Of a DNA stretch of 64,000 bases, positions 8,627 through 18,032 are shown in pieces (the stretch's first letter is position 1; every line of letters begins with the position of its first letter). This DNA comes from Rummeliibacillus pycnus_B (GTDB lineage: Bacteria; Bacillota; Bacilli; Bacillales_A; Planococcaceae), in NCBI RefSeq assembly GCF_050459865.1, contig NZ_JBCMNM010000003.1:1-64000 (forward strand), given 5' to 3'. The notes under the pieces are model-generated. The model saw only the letters and a program-made list of their open reading frames with translations, did no database searches and was not told the DNA's origin. A program made the translations under genes and the position numbers.

Positions 8627-9172
8627 ATGCTACCATTCCTAAGCATGTTGGTGATTGTTACTTTTACGGTAATCACCAACCGTTTATTAAAACAACGTTT
8701 TGCTAATCATGGTATGGCCAAGTGCTGTATAATGCTGATTTCTATGACAATGAGTACGGCTGTTGGGATGAATATGGCTACCTGGCTTCCCGATATGGTA
8801 CTAGGTGCAATAGCATCTATTCTTATTTCTATTGCATTAGGCTATTTACTGTCAACAGGCTTACCAATGTACCTATTCATGGAAAGTGTAGGATCTAGTT
8901 TTATGGGAGCAATGATGGGTGTGATGCTAACATTAATGACCACCCAATATTTAACGGTAAGCATTATCTTTTTTACAATGATGTTTATTGTAAGTGCTAT
9001 CATTTCTATCGGAGTATGGAATCGTGAGATGTTTCCTATCTTTATAAAAGCCATTCCAAGGCATATTTTCATTGTGGCTGGTGTAATGATTTGTGTACTA
9101 GTATTAAGTACTTTTGAGATTCAACATGAGGTACCTGTAAAAGAAGAACAACAGCATCATCATCATCATTAA
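8627..9172 (+). CDS. Met-rich membrane protein with C-terminal poly-His tail
   Basis: A 181-residue hydrophobic protein with about five or six membrane segments. It is unusually rich in methionine (clusters around residues 36-52 and 83-102), has a Cys-Cys pair (KCC near residue 31), and ends in QQHHHHH. The start has a good AAAGGAG site. It lies 21 bp after the copper amine oxidase and 14 bp before the aldehyde dehydrogenase. Met, Cys and His clusters are typical copper ligands, so a role in copper supply to the amine oxidase is a reasonable inference. I do not recognise the family. Confidence 0.6.
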   Translation: MLPFLSMLVIVTFTVITNRLLKQRFANHGMAKCCIMLISMTMSTAVGMNMATWLPDMVLGAIASILISIALGYLLSTGLPMYLFMESVGSSFMGAMMGVMLTLMTTQYLTVSIIFFTMMFIVSAIISIGVWNREMFPIFIKAIPRHIFIVAGVMICVLVLSTFEIQHEVPVKEEQQHHHHH

Positions 9173-9186
9173 AGGGGTCGATAATT

Positions 9187-10701
9187 ATGGTAAATGTTAA
9201 AGAGAATATTGAACAATCGGGCATTCAATTCAAAAAGAAATATGATAATTTTATTGGTGGTGAATGGGTAGCGCCTGTAAATGGAGAGTATTTCGATAAT
9301 ATTACGCCTATTACGAAAGAAGTATTTACACGTGTAGCTCGTTCAACAAGAGAAGATGTAGAGTTAGCATTAGATGCCGCTCATGAAGCCCAAAAAACTT
9401 GGGGGAAAACACCCGTTACAGAACGGGCACGTATCTTACTAGCCATTGCTGATCGTATGGAAGAAAACCTTGAAAAAATTGCTAGGGTAGAAACTTGGGA
9501 TAATGGGAAAGCGATTCGTGAAACTATGTACGCTGATATTCCATTGGCAATTGATAATTTCCGCTATTTTGCAAGTGCTATTCGCACACAACAAGGGCAA
9601 GTGACACCTTTTGATGAGGATACAGTAGCTTATCATTACCAAGAACCTATTGGTGTTGTTGGCCAAATCATTCCATGGAATTTTCCTATTTTAATGGCAG
9701 CTTGGAAATTGGCACCAGCACTTGCTGCAGGAAATAGTGTTGTTTTAAAATTAGCAGAACAAACGCCGGTATCATTCTTATTCGTAGTTGAACTTATTCA
9801 AGACCTATTACCAAAAGGTGTATTAAACGTCATTAATGGTTTTGGTACGGAGGCAGGGAAAGAGTTAGCTTCAAGCCCTCGTATTGCCAAAGTGGCATTT
9901 ACAGGTTCTACAGCTGTCGGCAAACTGATTATGAAATATGCATCTGAGAATCTAATTCCGGTTACGCTAGAGTTAGGTGGCAAATCTCCTAATATCTTCT
10001 TTGAAGATGTCATGGATGCTGATGACGGATATCTAGATAAGGCGATTGAAGGTTTAGTTATGTTTGCATTAAATCAAGGTGAGGTCTGCACTTGTCCATC
10101 TAGAGCATTGATCCACGAGTCTATTTATGATCGTTTCATGGAAAAAGCCATTGAACGAGTTAAGCAAATTAAAGTAGGTAATCCATTCGAACTTGAAACA
10201 ATGATGGGTGCACAGGCTTCAGAAGAACAACATAAAAAAATTCTTTCTTATTTTGAAATTGCCAAACAAGATGGCGCGGAATGTTTAATCGGTGGCGCCG
10301 AAAATCAACTTGATAATTTAGATGGTTATTTTATTAAACCAACTATTTTTAAAGGCAATAACAAAATGCGTATTTTCCAAGAAGAAATTTTCGGTCCTGT
10401 ATTGGCGGTGACTACTTTTAAAACCTTTGAGGAAGCGATTGAAATTGCAAATGATACTATGTATGGTTTAGGGGCAGCTGTATGGTCACGTAATACAAAC
10501 GTTACCTATAAAGCAAGTCGAGAAATCCAAGCAGGACGTGTTTGGGTAAATACGTATCACCAATACCCTGCTGGTGCAGCATTTGGCGGCTACAAAAAGT
10601 CAGGTGTCGGTCGAGAAAATCATTTAAAAGCTTTAGAATCGTATCAATCAACTAAATGTGTATTAGTTAGTTACAATGAACAGGCGCAAGGTTTCTTTTA
10701 A
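9187..10701 (+). CDS. NAD-dependent aldehyde dehydrogenase
   Basis: A 504-residue member of the ALDH superfamily, close in style to acetaldehyde/phenylacetaldehyde dehydrogenases. The catalytic nucleophile is Cys301 in GEVCTC, the general base Glu262 in TLELGGKSPN, the cofactor motif FTGSTAVG lies near residue 238, and GQIIPWNFPI forms the oxyanion region. It is full length. It would oxidise the aldehyde released by the amine oxidase to the acid, using NAD+. It sits in the same operon, and the AraC gene 33 bp downstream probably controls it. Confidence 0.93.
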   Translation: MVNVKENIEQSGIQFKKKYDNFIGGEWVAPVNGEYFDNITPITKEVFTRVARSTREDVELALDAAHEAQKTWGKTPVTERARILLAIADRMEENLEKIARVETWDNGKAIRETMYADIPLAIDNFRYFASAIRTQQGQVTPFDEDTVAYHYQEPIGVVGQIIPWNFPILMAAWKLAPALAAGNSVVLKLAEQTPVSFLFVVELIQDLLPKGVLNVINGFGTEAGKELASSPRIAKVAFTGSTAVGKLIMKYASENLIPVTLELGGKSPNIFFEDVMDADDGYLDKAIEGLVMFALNQGEVCTCPSRALIHESIYDRFMEKAIERVKQIKVGNPFELETMMGAQASEEQHKKILSYFEIAKQDGAECLIGGAENQLDNLDGYFIKPTIFKGNNKMRIFQEEIFGPVLAVTTFKTFEEAIEIANDTMYGLGAAVWSRNTNVTYKASREIQAGRVWVNTYHQYPAGAAFGGYKKSGVGRENHLKALESYQSTKCVLVSYNEQAQGFF

Positions 10702-10734
10702 TTTTTCCTAAGAGTGAAGTGAGGGGGAGGCTTA

Positions 10735-11547
10735 TTGAGTAGCTATTATCCAATCCAACCTGAAATGGTCCAAAAATCGTATTCTTATAGAGAAATGACT
10801 CCAAACAGCAATTTAAAGCAGGATATCCTATTTTACTATGAGTTTGAACCAATAGGTATTAATAGTGATATTCATGTCATTCCTGATGCTTGCCAAGATT
10901 TAATGTTTTACATGGGCAAAGATCAAAAGGTTGTCTTAGGAAATACTCCGACTACACGTGAAATTTATTCATTTACCCCAAAAGGTAAATATTTTGGTGT
11001 TCGTCTAAATCCAAAACAAACAGTTATTCAATATAATTGCGCATTAAAACAAATTGTTCAACAACCGTTTGTTAATGTTGAATTAGGCTGCACACTAGAC
11101 TCTAATTTTACACAAGCTGTTTTTGAAGCAGGAGATTTCGAACAAAGAGTGCAGATTTGTAATGAATATTTTTGTTCTCAAAAAAAGGAAAAAAGCTTGG
11201 GTGATGAAATATTCGCTACTTGTTTTGATTCTATTATTGAAAATAATGGGCTGTTCTTACCAGATGTAATTCAGCAAAAAACAGGTTATTCTGAGCGATA
11301 TATCCGAGAACTTTTCTACAAAAAAACAGGTTTTGGACCAAAAAAACTCAGTAAATTCATACGTATTCAACTCTTACTTCAACATTTTTCTTTTGAAGAG
11401 ACACCTGTAAACATTGACCAATATGGTTACTATGATCCTTCACATTATTACAAAGAATTTAAAAGCTTACTTGTAATAACACCTGCTGAATATATAAAAG
11501 AATTTTTAGGTTGGAAAAATATAAAACGAAAGTTTCTATCTTATTAG
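10735..11547 (+). CDS. AraC family transcriptional regulator
   Basis: A 270-residue protein. The N-terminal half (about 1-150) resembles the sensor domain of AraC regulators placed next to aldehyde or alcohol dehydrogenases (VIPDACQDLMFYM, GVRLNPKQ). The C-terminal AraC double helix-turn-helix covers about 165-262, with VIQQKTGYSERYIRELFYKK as first HTH and YYDPSHYYKEFKSLLVITPA as second. The start is TTG with GAGGGGGAGG 5 nt upstream. As last gene of the amine oxidase operon, it is likely an activator responding to amine or aldehyde. Confidence 0.85.
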   Translation: MSSYYPIQPEMVQKSYSYREMTPNSNLKQDILFYYEFEPIGINSDIHVIPDACQDLMFYMGKDQKVVLGNTPTTREIYSFTPKGKYFGVRLNPKQTVIQYNCALKQIVQQPFVNVELGCTLDSNFTQAVFEAGDFEQRVQICNEYFCSQKKEKSLGDEIFATCFDSIIENNGLFLPDVIQQKTGYSERYIRELFYKKTGFGPKKLSKFIRIQLLLQHFSFEETPVNIDQYGYYDPSHYYKEFKSLLVITPAEYIKEFLGWKNIKRKFLSY

Positions 11548-11573
11548 CCCTCAAAGCTTTCACTCTTACTTAT

Positions 11574-11604
11574 AAAAAACATACTAATGTTAGTATGTTT
11601 TTTA
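11574..11604 (+). terminator. Intrinsic terminator of the amine oxidase operon
   Basis: Arms AAAAAACATACTAA (11574-11587) and TTAGTATGTTTTTTA (11590-11604), a very tight hairpin with a T run, 26 bp after the AraC stop. Confidence 0.85.
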
Positions 11605-11764
11605 TTTATTCATGAACAGTATACTTTCTTCCAGAAAAAAATATATCAGTTAGATTAACTACATTTAACGATTCGCTACTCTAACTTTACGGAAAAATTT
11701 TATGTAGAGGCGTGGCCTAACATAAAATAATGAGGTTGTTGTGTCAAATAGAGGAGGTTATATT

Positions 11765-13201
11765 ATGGCTTCAAATAATGAAAATGTAACTCTTAAGAAA
11801 TCTCTCACAGCAATAAATTTATGGGCTATTGGAGTGGGGATTGTCATTTCTGGTTCTTATTTTGGCTGGAATTTTGGACTAGGTGAATCTGGTTATTTAG
11901 GTATGTTAATAGCAACATTACTGATGGCGACAATGTATTTTACTATGACTTTAGGAATTTCTGAACTTTCTACAATATTACCACATGCAGGTGGACCTTA
12001 TTCTTTTGCAAGGAGAGCTATGGGAAGGTATGTAGGTTTTATTACGGGAATCGGAGTACTTCTACAATATATAATAGCAGGACCAGTAGTAGCGATTGGT
12101 ATAGGAGGATATGTGAATTTCTTATTCCCTGAAATTCCAGCACTTGTTCCTGCAGCTATAATTTTTGGTATTTTTATGATAGTGCATATTATCGGTATTA
12201 AGGAGTATGCAACCATAGAAATGGTTCTATGTTCTGTGGCTGTTGGATTATTGGTACTTTTCTTTATTGTAGGTTTACCACATATTAATGTAGAAAATTT
12301 ATTCCCAAGTAGTGGGAATTATATTCCTGGCGGTTTTAAAGGTATTTGGTCAGCACTCCCATATGCAATGTGGTTATTTTTAGCTATCGAAATGTTGCCT
12401 ATGTTATCTGAAGAAACTAGAGATGTAAAGAAAGATATGCCAAGAGGTCTTATTTCAGGAGTGACTACGCTATTAATTATATCAATTTTCACCATAACGG
12501 TATCTATTGGATTAGGGGGAATTGATAAAATTTCAGTTGCCTCAGATCCATTACCAGCTTCTATTGCCTCAGTTTTGGGAGCAACATATTGGTTATCCAA
12601 AGTATTAGCAACTGTAGGTTTGGTGGGATTAGTCTCCAGTTGTTCAGGTGTAATTTTAGCGTATTCAAGACAAGTATACTCGTTATCACGTGCTGGCTAT
12701 TTACCTAAATTTTTATCATTAATGAACAAAAAGAGGCAAACTCCGTATGTTGCGATTATATTGCCAGGCGTTTTTGGTATTCTTTTGGTATTTTTCTTTA
12801 ATCCGAATAATTTAATTTTAATTTCTACATTTGGGGCTCTTGTTTCGTATATAGCTATGAATTTGTCAGTAATTATTTTGCGTATAAAAGAACCTAATTT
12901 AGTAAGATCCTTTAAAATACCTTTATATCCAATTAATCCAATAGTTTCATTGATATTGTGTGTCGTTGCCATTTTTGCAAGCTTTTTTGCCAATCTTACA
13001 TTCTTCTATGTTTGTATCGCTATTTTTTCAGTGGCAAGTATATATTATTTTGTATGGGCTAGACATCAAATTGATGGTAATGCTCCAGAAGAGAATTTTA
13101 TTGTTGAGGAAATTGAAAAATCTAGTCTTTTTGGTAAGATTGAAGCATCTGATTCTGTTGTTGAGATTGAAGCGTCTAACCTGGTTCGGGAACTTAAATG
13201 A
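11765..13201 (+). CDS. APC superfamily permease, ethanolamine/amine permease-like
   Basis: A 478-residue carrier with 12 predicted membrane segments. The N-terminal GVGIVISGSYFGWNFGLGES and conserved SEETRDVKKDMPRG loop are typical of the ethanolamine permease branch of the APC family. A GTG start at 11741 is possible, but AGAGGAGGTT at 11750-11759 lies just before the ATG at 11765, which I take as the start. It follows the amine oxidase operon on the same strand behind a terminator, so uptake of the oxidised amine is plausible. The C-terminal 40 residues are acidic with two repeats of an EIEAS(D/N) motif. Confidence 0.85.
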   Translation: MASNNENVTLKKSLTAINLWAIGVGIVISGSYFGWNFGLGESGYLGMLIATLLMATMYFTMTLGISELSTILPHAGGPYSFARRAMGRYVGFITGIGVLLQYIIAGPVVAIGIGGYVNFLFPEIPALVPAAIIFGIFMIVHIIGIKEYATIEMVLCSVAVGLLVLFFIVGLPHINVENLFPSSGNYIPGGFKGIWSALPYAMWLFLAIEMLPMLSEETRDVKKDMPRGLISGVTTLLIISIFTITVSIGLGGIDKISVASDPLPASIASVLGATYWLSKVLATVGLVGLVSSCSGVILAYSRQVYSLSRAGYLPKFLSLMNKKRQTPYVAIILPGVFGILLVFFFNPNNLILISTFGALVSYIAMNLSVIILRIKEPNLVRSFKIPLYPINPIVSLILCVVAIFASFFANLTFFYVCIAIFSVASIYYFVWARHQIDGNAPEENFIVEEIEKSSLFGKIEASDSVVEIEASNLVRELK

Positions 13202-13215
13202 TGTACAAGATTCAC

Positions 13216-13246
13216 AGCCACTTCTCTATTTTAAGAGGTGGCTTTT
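13216..13246 (+). terminator. Intrinsic terminator after the permease
   Basis: The hairpin AGCCACTTCTC / AAGAGGTGGCT (G-U pairs allowed) is followed by TTTTTG, 15 bp past the permease stop. Confidence 0.8.
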
Positions 13247-13447
13247 TGTATGGTATTACAGGTATTACATAGTACAGAGCAAAAAGAAAGGAATCTGATG
13301 GATGTTAGGTGAAAATAAAGTCCTTTAAATTACAATAAAATTGTTTAAAATATAATAAAGTTGTTTAAAAACGTCAGTCAGCATGATATACCATTGTGAA
13401 GGATCATACTAAAATAAATCTAATTTTTACGAAGGAGACTTATAGTT

Positions 13448-14455
13448 TTGAATGCAAAATGTATTAAATTCTACGAATTCGGTAGCCCTAAAGATGTGTT
13501 AAGAGTTGAATCGAAAAGCATTGAGCTACCAAAAGGTAATGAAGTCCTTGTTCGAATGCTAGCTCGTCCTATTAATCCTTCTGACTTAATACCTATTAGA
13601 GGATCATATTCTCATCGGATATCCTTACCGAATATTCCTGGTTATGAAGGTGTTGGTATAGTCGAAGATGTGGGTCCGTTAGTTTCTCAACAGCTTATCG
13701 GAAAGCGTGTTTTACCTTTGCGCGGGGAAGGGACATGGCAAGAGTTTGTAAAGACATCAGCAGAATTTGCAGTTCCTATACCTGATTCTATTGATAATTT
13801 TACAGCCTCACAAATGTATATCAATCCAATTACAGCATGGGTGGTTTGTACGGAAGTTTTAAAATTAAAACCAAATGATGTTTTATTGGTTAATGCATGT
13901 GGTTCTTCTATTGGGCGCATTTTTGCTCAATTATCGAAAGTTTTAGGGTTTCGATTGATTGCAGTTACTAGAAATAATAAGTATACCGAGGATTTACTTC
14001 GTCTTGGTGCTTCTTATGTAATTGATACATCTAAAAGTCGTTTAAATGAAACGGTTATGGAATTAACGAATGGAATTGGTGCTGATGCTGCTATTGATTC
14101 TGTTGGGGGTTCTGATGGTAATGAATTAGCTTTTTGTTTACATCCTAATGGCAATTTTCTAACGATTGGTCTTTTATCTGGGATACAAGTGAATTGGAAG
14201 GATATTGTAACAAACGCAAAAGTGAATGCTAATATGTTTCATTTACGGCATTGGAACAAAAATGTTTCAGCTGATAAATGGAAAGAGACTTTTAAGTGTC
14301 TCATAAAGTTGATAAATGATAATAAATTAAGTTTGATGATGCCCGATTTTCAATACGATTTATTAAATGTAAAAAAAGCGATTGATGTTATAGAATCGTC
14401 TAAAGTAAACGAAGGAAAAGTATTTTTAACAAGCCATAAAGCGAATTCTTATTGA
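13448..14455 (+). CDS. Zinc-independent MDR oxidoreductase (quinone reductase / enoyl reductase-like)
   Basis: A 335-residue medium-chain dehydrogenase/reductase. A GroES-like N-terminal domain (ARPINPSDLIPIRG, NIPGYEGVGIVEDVG) precedes a Rossmann domain with LLVNACGSSIGRIFAQLSK at about residue 145, an AxxSxxG-type NADPH motif. The zinc-ligand Cys/His set of alcohol dehydrogenases is absent. Closest in style are 2-enoyl thioester reductases and quinone oxidoreductases. The start is TTG with GAAGGAGA upstream. It stands alone between the permease and the dioxygenase; the substrate is not evident. Confidence 0.8.
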   Translation: MNAKCIKFYEFGSPKDVLRVESKSIELPKGNEVLVRMLARPINPSDLIPIRGSYSHRISLPNIPGYEGVGIVEDVGPLVSQQLIGKRVLPLRGEGTWQEFVKTSAEFAVPIPDSIDNFTASQMYINPITAWVVCTEVLKLKPNDVLLVNACGSSIGRIFAQLSKVLGFRLIAVTRNNKYTEDLLRLGASYVIDTSKSRLNETVMELTNGIGADAAIDSVGGSDGNELAFCLHPNGNFLTIGLLSGIQVNWKDIVTNAKVNANMFHLRHWNKNVSADKWKETFKCLIKLINDNKLSLMMPDFQYDLLNVKKAIDVIESSKVNEGKVFLTSHKANSY

Positions 14456-14598
14456 ATTAAAAGAAAGCATTAGATCTACAAAGGGTTTCCATTCAAAAGA
14501 CTACTTACTTCTTTTTTTATGTTAAAAAGTTTATCATTAATTTAGAATTCGAGATATTTATTAGTAAGCATGCAGGCAATACGAAGGGAAGTTTTGAA

Positions 14599-15366
14599 AT
14601 GGTTCCATCATTATTCATCGGACACGGTTCACCATACTTAGCAGTTACTCAAAACGATTATTCAGATTTTCTGAAAGAATTAGGTAAGCGTATTAAACCG
14701 AAAGCAATTGTCATTTTTAGTGCACACTGGGAAAGTCAAACATTATCTTTAACTTATACGGATGATATTTTAGATACGGTGTATGATTACTATGGTTTCC
14801 CAGAAGAAATGTATCAAATTAAATATCCTGCAAAAGGCTCTAAAATCGTAGCAGGAATTTTGGAAGAACGTTTTAAAAAGGCTGACATTCAAACTCAACG
14901 TGAAGAAGTTCGTGGTTTAGATCATGGGGTATGGGTTGCACTAAAACATATGTATCCAGAAGCAGATATACCAGTAGTGGCATTATCAGTGAATCCATTC
15001 TTGTCACCTAAAGAGCAGTTTAACATTGGAGAAGCATTAAAGGGACTTGGCGAGGAAGATATTTTAGTAATTGGTAGTGGTACTACTGTACACAACTTCA
15101 GTTGGTTCTTTCCAAATGCAACAAGCCCAGTAAAAGAAGCAGTAGATTTTGATGATTGGATCTTTGAACAAGTGCAAAAAGGGGATATTGATACATTAGA
15201 TCAATATCGTTTGTTAGCACCAAATGCAACTCTTGCAGTACCAAGAGCAGAACATTTTGTTCCATTATTTATCGCGATGGGTAGCGCAAGCTACACAACA
15301 AATGCTAAAAAGATCAATCAAACATATGAATTTGGCACAATGAGTAATATGTGTATTGAGTGGTAA
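14599..15366 (+). CDS. DODA-type extradiol aromatic ring-opening dioxygenase (LigB-like)
   Basis: A 255-residue class III extradiol dioxygenase homologue of the YgiD/DODA group. Metal-binding histidines are visible in FIGHGSP (His9), FSAHWES (His43) and later in TTVHNFSW and AEHFVP. It is the right length and complete. Family members cleave catechols such as DOPA, using Zn2+ or Fe2+. It lies 4 kb from the amine oxidase operon with only the permease and an oxidoreductase between, so cleavage of a catecholic amine product is a possible role, but this is inference. Confidence 0.85.
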   Translation: MVPSLFIGHGSPYLAVTQNDYSDFLKELGKRIKPKAIVIFSAHWESQTLSLTYTDDILDTVYDYYGFPEEMYQIKYPAKGSKIVAGILEERFKKADIQTQREEVRGLDHGVWVALKHMYPEADIPVVALSVNPFLSPKEQFNIGEALKGLGEEDILVIGSGTTVHNFSWFFPNATSPVKEAVDFDDWIFEQVQKGDIDTLDQYRLLAPNATLAVPRAEHFVPLFIAMGSASYTTNAKKINQTYEFGTMSNMCIEW

Positions 15367-15407
15367 CAGAATCTAGCACATTCATATAGATAGTATATTG
15401 TAAAATT

Positions 15408-15440
15408 AGTACATTACTTATATTAAGTGGTGTACTTTTT
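15408..15440 (+). terminator. Terminator after the dioxygenase gene
   Basis: Arms AGTACATTACTT (15408-15419) and AAGTGGTGTACT (15425-15436) pair with G-U wobbles and are followed by TTTT. A second short hairpin, AAGTCGG/CCGACTT with a T run, lies at 15523-15546. Confidence 0.7.
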
Positions 15441-15641
15441 GTGTTTTACATGACCTTATAAGTATGCAAATCAAGGCGGCATATACAGTATAGCTACAGC
15501 ATATACTGAGGAGTATTTTTAGAAGTCGGTCCCAGTCCGACTTTTTATATGACCACAAATATCGTTATCTATTGAAAGGGTATGGAGTTAAGTAGGGTTA
15601 GTGTTAAACCTTATTCAGATTTAAATTGTGGAGGAGTTAAT

Positions 15642-16049
15642 GTGACAAAACACTTTGATTATACAATAGAGCCACCTGGGAATTTTGAGGGATTATTGAA
15701 AATCTATGAATCATTAGGATGGAACACACTTAAATTAACTGTTAGTGATTTAGAGCAAATGTGTAAACAGAGTTGGTATTCAGTATATGCTTTTGATGAA
15801 CAACAATTAGTAGGAATGGGACGTGTGATTTCTGATGGTGTCATTACGGCATTAATATGTGGAGTATGTGTAATGCCAAGTTATCAGTCCAAAGGAATTG
15901 GTAAAGAAATAATGAACCGAATAATCGTACATTGTGAGCAAAATAAAGTAATCCCTCAACTTATGTGTGTAGAAAGTTTGGAGTCCTATTATAAAGAATT
16001 AGGTTTTAAGAAATTTTCCATTGGCATGACAAAAAATATAAATCGGTAA
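15642..16049 (+). CDS. GNAT family N-acetyltransferase
   Basis: A 135-residue acetyltransferase. VCVMPSYQSKGIGKEIMNRI is the acetyl-CoA binding motif A (about residues 81-100), preceded by the beta4 strand LVGMGRVISDG. An ATG at 15582 is in frame but its ribosome binding site is badly spaced. GTG at 15642 has GGAGGAG 7 nt upstream and gives the usual family length, so I use it. Monocistronic; the substrate is unknown. Confidence 0.8.
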   Translation: MTKHFDYTIEPPGNFEGLLKIYESLGWNTLKLTVSDLEQMCKQSWYSVYAFDEQQLVGMGRVISDGVITALICGVCVMPSYQSKGIGKEIMNRIIVHCEQNKVIPQLMCVESLESYYKELGFKKFSIGMTKNINR

Positions 16050-16296
16050 TATTTTTTGCTCTTATAATTACTATAAAACTTAATTTTGGAATAAAAATTG
16101 TGGGGCAATATACTTAAATAAACGGTTCGATTATTGAACAAAAGTGTTCCTTTTTTATTGCTTTTATTCTAATAACTTATAATAAAAAGTAAATATTTTC
16201 CCTTTAAATTGAAAAATAACTTTTAAATGACAAAATTATCTGAATATTGTAAAATAAAATTAAATTAACTTCATTATACTAAAGGGGTGTATAGGG

Positions 16297-17871
16297 ATGA
16301 ATGTACCATTAATACTATCAGATTTTTTAGATAGAGCGGTAGAATTATATGGAGACAAAGAAGCTATATTTGATGAAAAGAGAGCATTTACATATGGTGA
16401 CATAAACGGCCGTGTAAATCAGTTATCTCGAGGTCTTCAATCCTTTGGCGTGAAAAAAGAGGACAAAGTAGCTTACTTGGCTTCAAATACTATTGAGATG
16501 TATGAAGGCTTTTATGGTATTTATCAATTAGGTGCTATTATGGTTCCTCTTAATATTCGCTTAAAGCCAGAAGATTACTTGTTTATCCTAAATCATAGTG
16601 AATCTAAAATTTTACTAGTAGATCAAGATTTATATCATTTAATTGTACCTATTAAAGAAAAATTAGAAACAGTTGAACAAATTATTGTCCATTATAAAGA
16701 TGATACTACACCAGAACTAGGCTATGATGAATGGCTTGCTACATTTGAGAATAGCCAGTTTAATCGTGTGGAATTGTCTGAAGACGATATTGCTAGCTTA
16801 CTTTATACAAGTGGTACAACTGGGGACCCGAAAGGTGTAATGCTGACACATCGGAATAACTATATACATGCGCTTTCAACCATGCATCACTTACGTGTAA
16901 CAGATGAAGATGCGCTTTTACACGTTTTGCCAATGTTCCATGTCAACGGTTGGGGATCACCATTTTACTATACAGCAAATGGGTCAACTCAAGTGTTCCT
17001 AAGAAAAGCCACACCAGAAGCCATATTTAATGCGATTAATAAACATAATATTTCAATTGTTCATATGGCACCTACAGTTTTAAATGCATTGATTCAATAT
17101 TATGATGAAAATAAACCTGCATTATCTGATAAACTTCGTGTGGTCATCGCAGGATCTGCACCACCAGTTGCATTTGTTGAAAAGGTAGAAAAAGAGATTG
17201 GTTGGGAGTTTATTCAAGTATATGGCATGACAGAATCAACACCTTTAAGCACAATTTCGCGTATTCTTCCACAATATAACGATTTATCAGATCAAGCAAA
17301 ATATCACTTGAAAGCAAAAGCAGGAACGCCAATGATTGGGACAAAAGTAAAAGTTGTTGATGAGTTAGGTGATGAAGTACCGCATGACGGTGTAACAGTT
17401 GGGGAAGTCATTGTTCGAGGCAATGGTGTGATGAAAGGCTATTGGAAAAATGAACAAGCAACGATCAACTCTATAAAAGATGGTTGGCTACACACAGGTG
17501 ATGTTGGCCATATTGATGAAAAAGGGTATGTTGCGATTACTGACCGTAAAAAAGATATCATTATAAGTGGTGGAGAAAATATCTCATCTATTGAAGTAGA
17601 AGGAGTACTTTATGATCATCCAGATATCTTAGAAGCTGCAGTCATTGCCGTCCCACACGAAAAATGGGGAGAGACACCTCATGCATATGTTGTATTACGT
17701 GAAAATGCAGCATTAACAGAACAGGAAATTATCGATTTCTCACGCTCTAAATTAGCTCATTTTAAAGCCATCACAGGTGTTACAATTATAGATGAACTCC
17801 CAAAAACTGCCTCAGGTAAAATTCAAAAAGTACATTTGAGAAAGAGTTATGTAGAAAGTACTGGGGTTTAA
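16297..17871 (+). CDS. AMP-forming acyl-CoA synthetase (fatty-acid-CoA ligase family)
   Basis: A 524-residue ANL-superfamily enzyme that activates a carboxylic acid to its CoA thioester through an acyl-adenylate. Motif A3 LLYTSGTTGDPKGVMLTHR is at about 168-186, YGMTESTP (A5) near 309, TGDVGHID (A7) near 406 and the PKTASGKIQK lysine motif near 505. It is complete. A good AAAGGGG site precedes the ATG and a terminator follows, so it is a single-gene unit. A medium- or long-chain fatty acid is the default substrate; an aromatic acid cannot be excluded. Confidence 0.85.
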   Translation: MNVPLILSDFLDRAVELYGDKEAIFDEKRAFTYGDINGRVNQLSRGLQSFGVKKEDKVAYLASNTIEMYEGFYGIYQLGAIMVPLNIRLKPEDYLFILNHSESKILLVDQDLYHLIVPIKEKLETVEQIIVHYKDDTTPELGYDEWLATFENSQFNRVELSEDDIASLLYTSGTTGDPKGVMLTHRNNYIHALSTMHHLRVTDEDALLHVLPMFHVNGWGSPFYYTANGSTQVFLRKATPEAIFNAINKHNISIVHMAPTVLNALIQYYDENKPALSDKLRVVIAGSAPPVAFVEKVEKEIGWEFIQVYGMTESTPLSTISRILPQYNDLSDQAKYHLKAKAGTPMIGTKVKVVDELGDEVPHDGVTVGEVIVRGNGVMKGYWKNEQATINSIKDGWLHTGDVGHIDEKGYVAITDRKKDIIISGGENISSIEVEGVLYDHPDILEAAVIAVPHEKWGETPHAYVVLRENAALTEQEIIDFSRSKLAHFKAITGVTIIDELPKTASGKIQKVHLRKSYVESTGV

Positions 17872-17885
17872 GATAGTGCTGACTT

Positions 17886-17917
17886 AAAGACCAACGAAAA
17901 AAATTCGTTGGTCTTTT
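17886..17917 (+). terminator. Intrinsic terminator after the acyl-CoA synthetase
   Basis: Arms AAAGACCAACGAA (17886-17898) and TTCGTTGGTCTTTT (17904-17917) with a T run. Confidence 0.85.
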
Positions 17918-18032
17918 TTCTTATTAAATCAAGTAATGCTTGCCCTCTTCGCATATAAATTGTCTTTGTTTATTCCATGAATTCTGTGGTATAACTGTAG
18001 AAAGCATAAACGAGGAGAAGGAGGTAATATAT

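Noticed and set aside
9154..9172. Poly-His tail as an engineered tag
   Set aside because: It has five histidines from a simple CAT run in a natural operon with natural neighbours; no vector sequence is nearby.
12960..13298. 112-codon ORF overlapping the end of the permease
   Set aside because: Out-of-frame shadow of the permease gene extending through its terminator; no ribosome binding site.
17940..18032. N-terminal extension of adenine deaminase from ATG at 17940
   Set aside because: No ribosome binding site, residues unlike the family, and the likely promoter lies inside it; TTG 18033 has a strong site and gives the usual length.
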